Source: an uncultured Collinsella sp. (GTDB taxonomy: Bacteria > Actinomycetota > Coriobacteriia > Coriobacteriales > Coriobacteriaceae). From it: a DNA stretch of 6,985 nucleotides. Below, in pieces: positions 6,050-6,985 of this stretch (the stretch's first letter is position 1; each line of letters begins with the position of its first letter). A program made the position numbers and the translations under genes. The stretch lies in NCBI GenBank assembly GCA_900553345.1, contig USDE01000071.1:1-6985 (forward strand), read 5' to 3'. The notes under the pieces are model-generated. The model made no database searches, was not told where the DNA came from, and was given only the letters and a program-made list of their open reading frames with translations.

Positions 6050-6081
6050 GTATTGGAAAGTCGACGTTGAGATAGGTCGTG

Positions 6082-6942
6082 ATGATAATGGGCAAGTACG
6101 TAATCGTGGTTGAGTCTGGGTCGGATGTGACGCCGGAGCTCTGCGAGCGCTACGGCATCGTGCGCGTGCCCATGCATGTCACGATTGGTGACGAGACCGT
6201 CGAGGACGGCTCGATCGATCCGCTCGAGATTTATTCGCGCTGCAACGAGTTTGGTGTGATGCCCAAGACCAGTGGCTGTTCGCCAGCGGATTTTGCGCAT
6301 GTGTACGACCGCATCCATGCCGAGCAACCCGACGCGACTATTTTGCATCTTGCATATTCCGAGGCCACGACCTGTTCGCATCAGTCCTCTAAGATTGCGG
6401 CTCAGGGGCGCGACTACGTGTTCTCCATGGACACGCGCTTTGTCTCGGTGGGCCAGTCGCTCGTTGTCGTCGAGACCGCCAAATACATCGAGGCTCACCC
6501 CGATGTCACCGTCGACGAGATCTTTGCATTTACGAACTCCGTCATGGACCGCGTACTGTTGGGCTTTGTTCCTACCGACCTTGCCTTCCTTAAGGCAGGT
6601 GGCCGCTTGTCCAACGTCGCGTTCCTAGGCGCCCATCTGCTCAAGATTAAGCCCTGCATTGAGGTGACGGGCGGCAAGTTCGTGGCGACCAAGAAGTTCC
6701 GCGGTTCTATGCTTAAGTGCGCCCGTGCCTTTATTGATCACATGGTAGAGAAGGGCGAGATCGACTACTCGCATATTGGCCTGGCGTATTCGGTGGGTCT
6801 TTCCGAGGAGTTGCGCGACGACATGGAAGTCTATGCACACGATCTTGGCTTTAAGGACGTTACCTGGACTCAGGTCGGCGGCGTCATTTCGAGCCACTGC
6901 GGCCCGACCGCCTTCGGCGCGGTGCTCACGCTCAAGGCGTAA
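6082..6942 (+). CDS. DegV family fatty-acid-binding protein (FakB-like)
   Basis: Cytoplasmic protein of the EDD-fold DegV family, 286 aa, about usual length. Members bind a long-chain fatty acid; FakB proteins present it to the kinase FakA for phosphorylation and entry to phospholipid synthesis. Family landmarks in order: SGSDVT (12-17), KTSGCSPADF (62-71, the usual TSQPS region), DTRFVSVGQ (117-125), FLKAGGRLSN (169-178), LLKIKP (186-191) and GGVISSHCGPTAFG (266-279). The stretch AYSEATTCSHQSS (91-103) stands where families usually have a glycine-rich SSGLSGTYQSA, an unusual substitution. ATG 6082 is chosen because AGG (6074-6076) is 5 nt upstream; GTG 6079 and ATG 6088 are in-frame alternatives. 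It lies 270 nt after the sugar operon, with its own candidate promoter and structured leader, so it is probably a separate unit. No FakA kinase gene is in the window. The family is certain; a FakB role is inferred. Confidence 0.88.
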   Translation: MIMGKYVIVVESGSDVTPELCERYGIVRVPMHVTIGDETVEDGSIDPLEIYSRCNEFGVMPKTSGCSPADFAHVYDRIHAEQPDATILHLAYSEATTCSHQSSKIAAQGRDYVFSMDTRFVSVGQSLVVVETAKYIEAHPDVTVDEIFAFTNSVMDRVLLGFVPTDLAFLKAGGRLSNVAFLGAHLLKIKPCIEVTGGKFVATKKFRGSMLKCARAFIDHMVEKGEIDYSHIGLAYSVGLSEELRDDMEVYAHDLGFKDVTWTQVGGVISSHCGPTAFGAVLTLKA

Positions 6943-6985
6943 GGCCTGGCGTCTATCGATTTCTATTGCCTCGGCGGCGGGCGGG

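Noticed and set aside
5944..6060. SRP RNA, 6S RNA, T-box or tRNA in the degV leader
   Set aside because: I find no GGAA-type SRP apical motif, no T-box GGUGG-type antiterminator context, no tRNA cloverleaf, and the length is short for 6S RNA.
1..6985. CRISPR array, insertion sequence or transfer signature
   Set aside because: No spaced direct repeats, transposase, integrase or terminal inverted repeats are present. All five genes are intact and uniform in style.

Overview
The window looks like chromosomal DNA from a high-GC Gram-positive gut actinobacterium. A Coriobacteriia member close to Collinsella is my best guess, from the GC-rich third codon positions, the short intergenic gaps and the combination of a LacI regulator, a glucose-superfamily sucrose PTS, GH32 enzymes and a DegV protein. 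That assignment is inference; nothing in the sequence names the species.

Layout, all genes on the + strand. Positions 1-192 are non-coding and hold two upstream hairpins and an operator-like site. A ScrR-like LacI-family repressor follows (193-1203). The gap at 1204-1387 carries three more copies of the same operator-like 16-mer, two of them as a 17-bp tandem repeat built into the promoter. Then comes an apparent sucrose operon: a divergent GH32 beta-fructosidase-like enzyme (1388-2770), a PTS EIIBC permease of the sucrose type (2816-4267), a strong hairpin (4307-4345), and a canonical GH32 sucrose-6-phosphate hydrolase (start 4363 or 4369, end 5811). After 270 non-coding bases that hold a promoter and an elaborate RNA-structure candidate, a DegV-family fatty-acid-binding protein gene ends at 6942. 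The last 43 bases show nothing I can call.

How it works together (inference from families and order): sucrose or a related fructoside is taken up and phosphorylated by EIIBC, with EIIA supplied from elsewhere because no EIIA domain is present. The product is then split in the cytoplasm to glucose-6-phosphate and fructose by the canonical GH32. The repressor probably controls both its own gene and the operon through the shared operators. The first GH32 has altered catalytic-site motifs and may act on a different fructoside. No fructokinase gene lies in the window. DegV has its own promoter and probably belongs to fatty-acid or lipid metabolism.

The region is mostly a recognisable sugar-utilisation locus, not an obviously new system. 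The parts that are not explained by standard annotation are the structured leader in front of degV, the four-copy operator arrangement, the divergent GH32 and the large bulged hairpin directly before the sucrose-6-phosphate hydrolase ribosome binding site.
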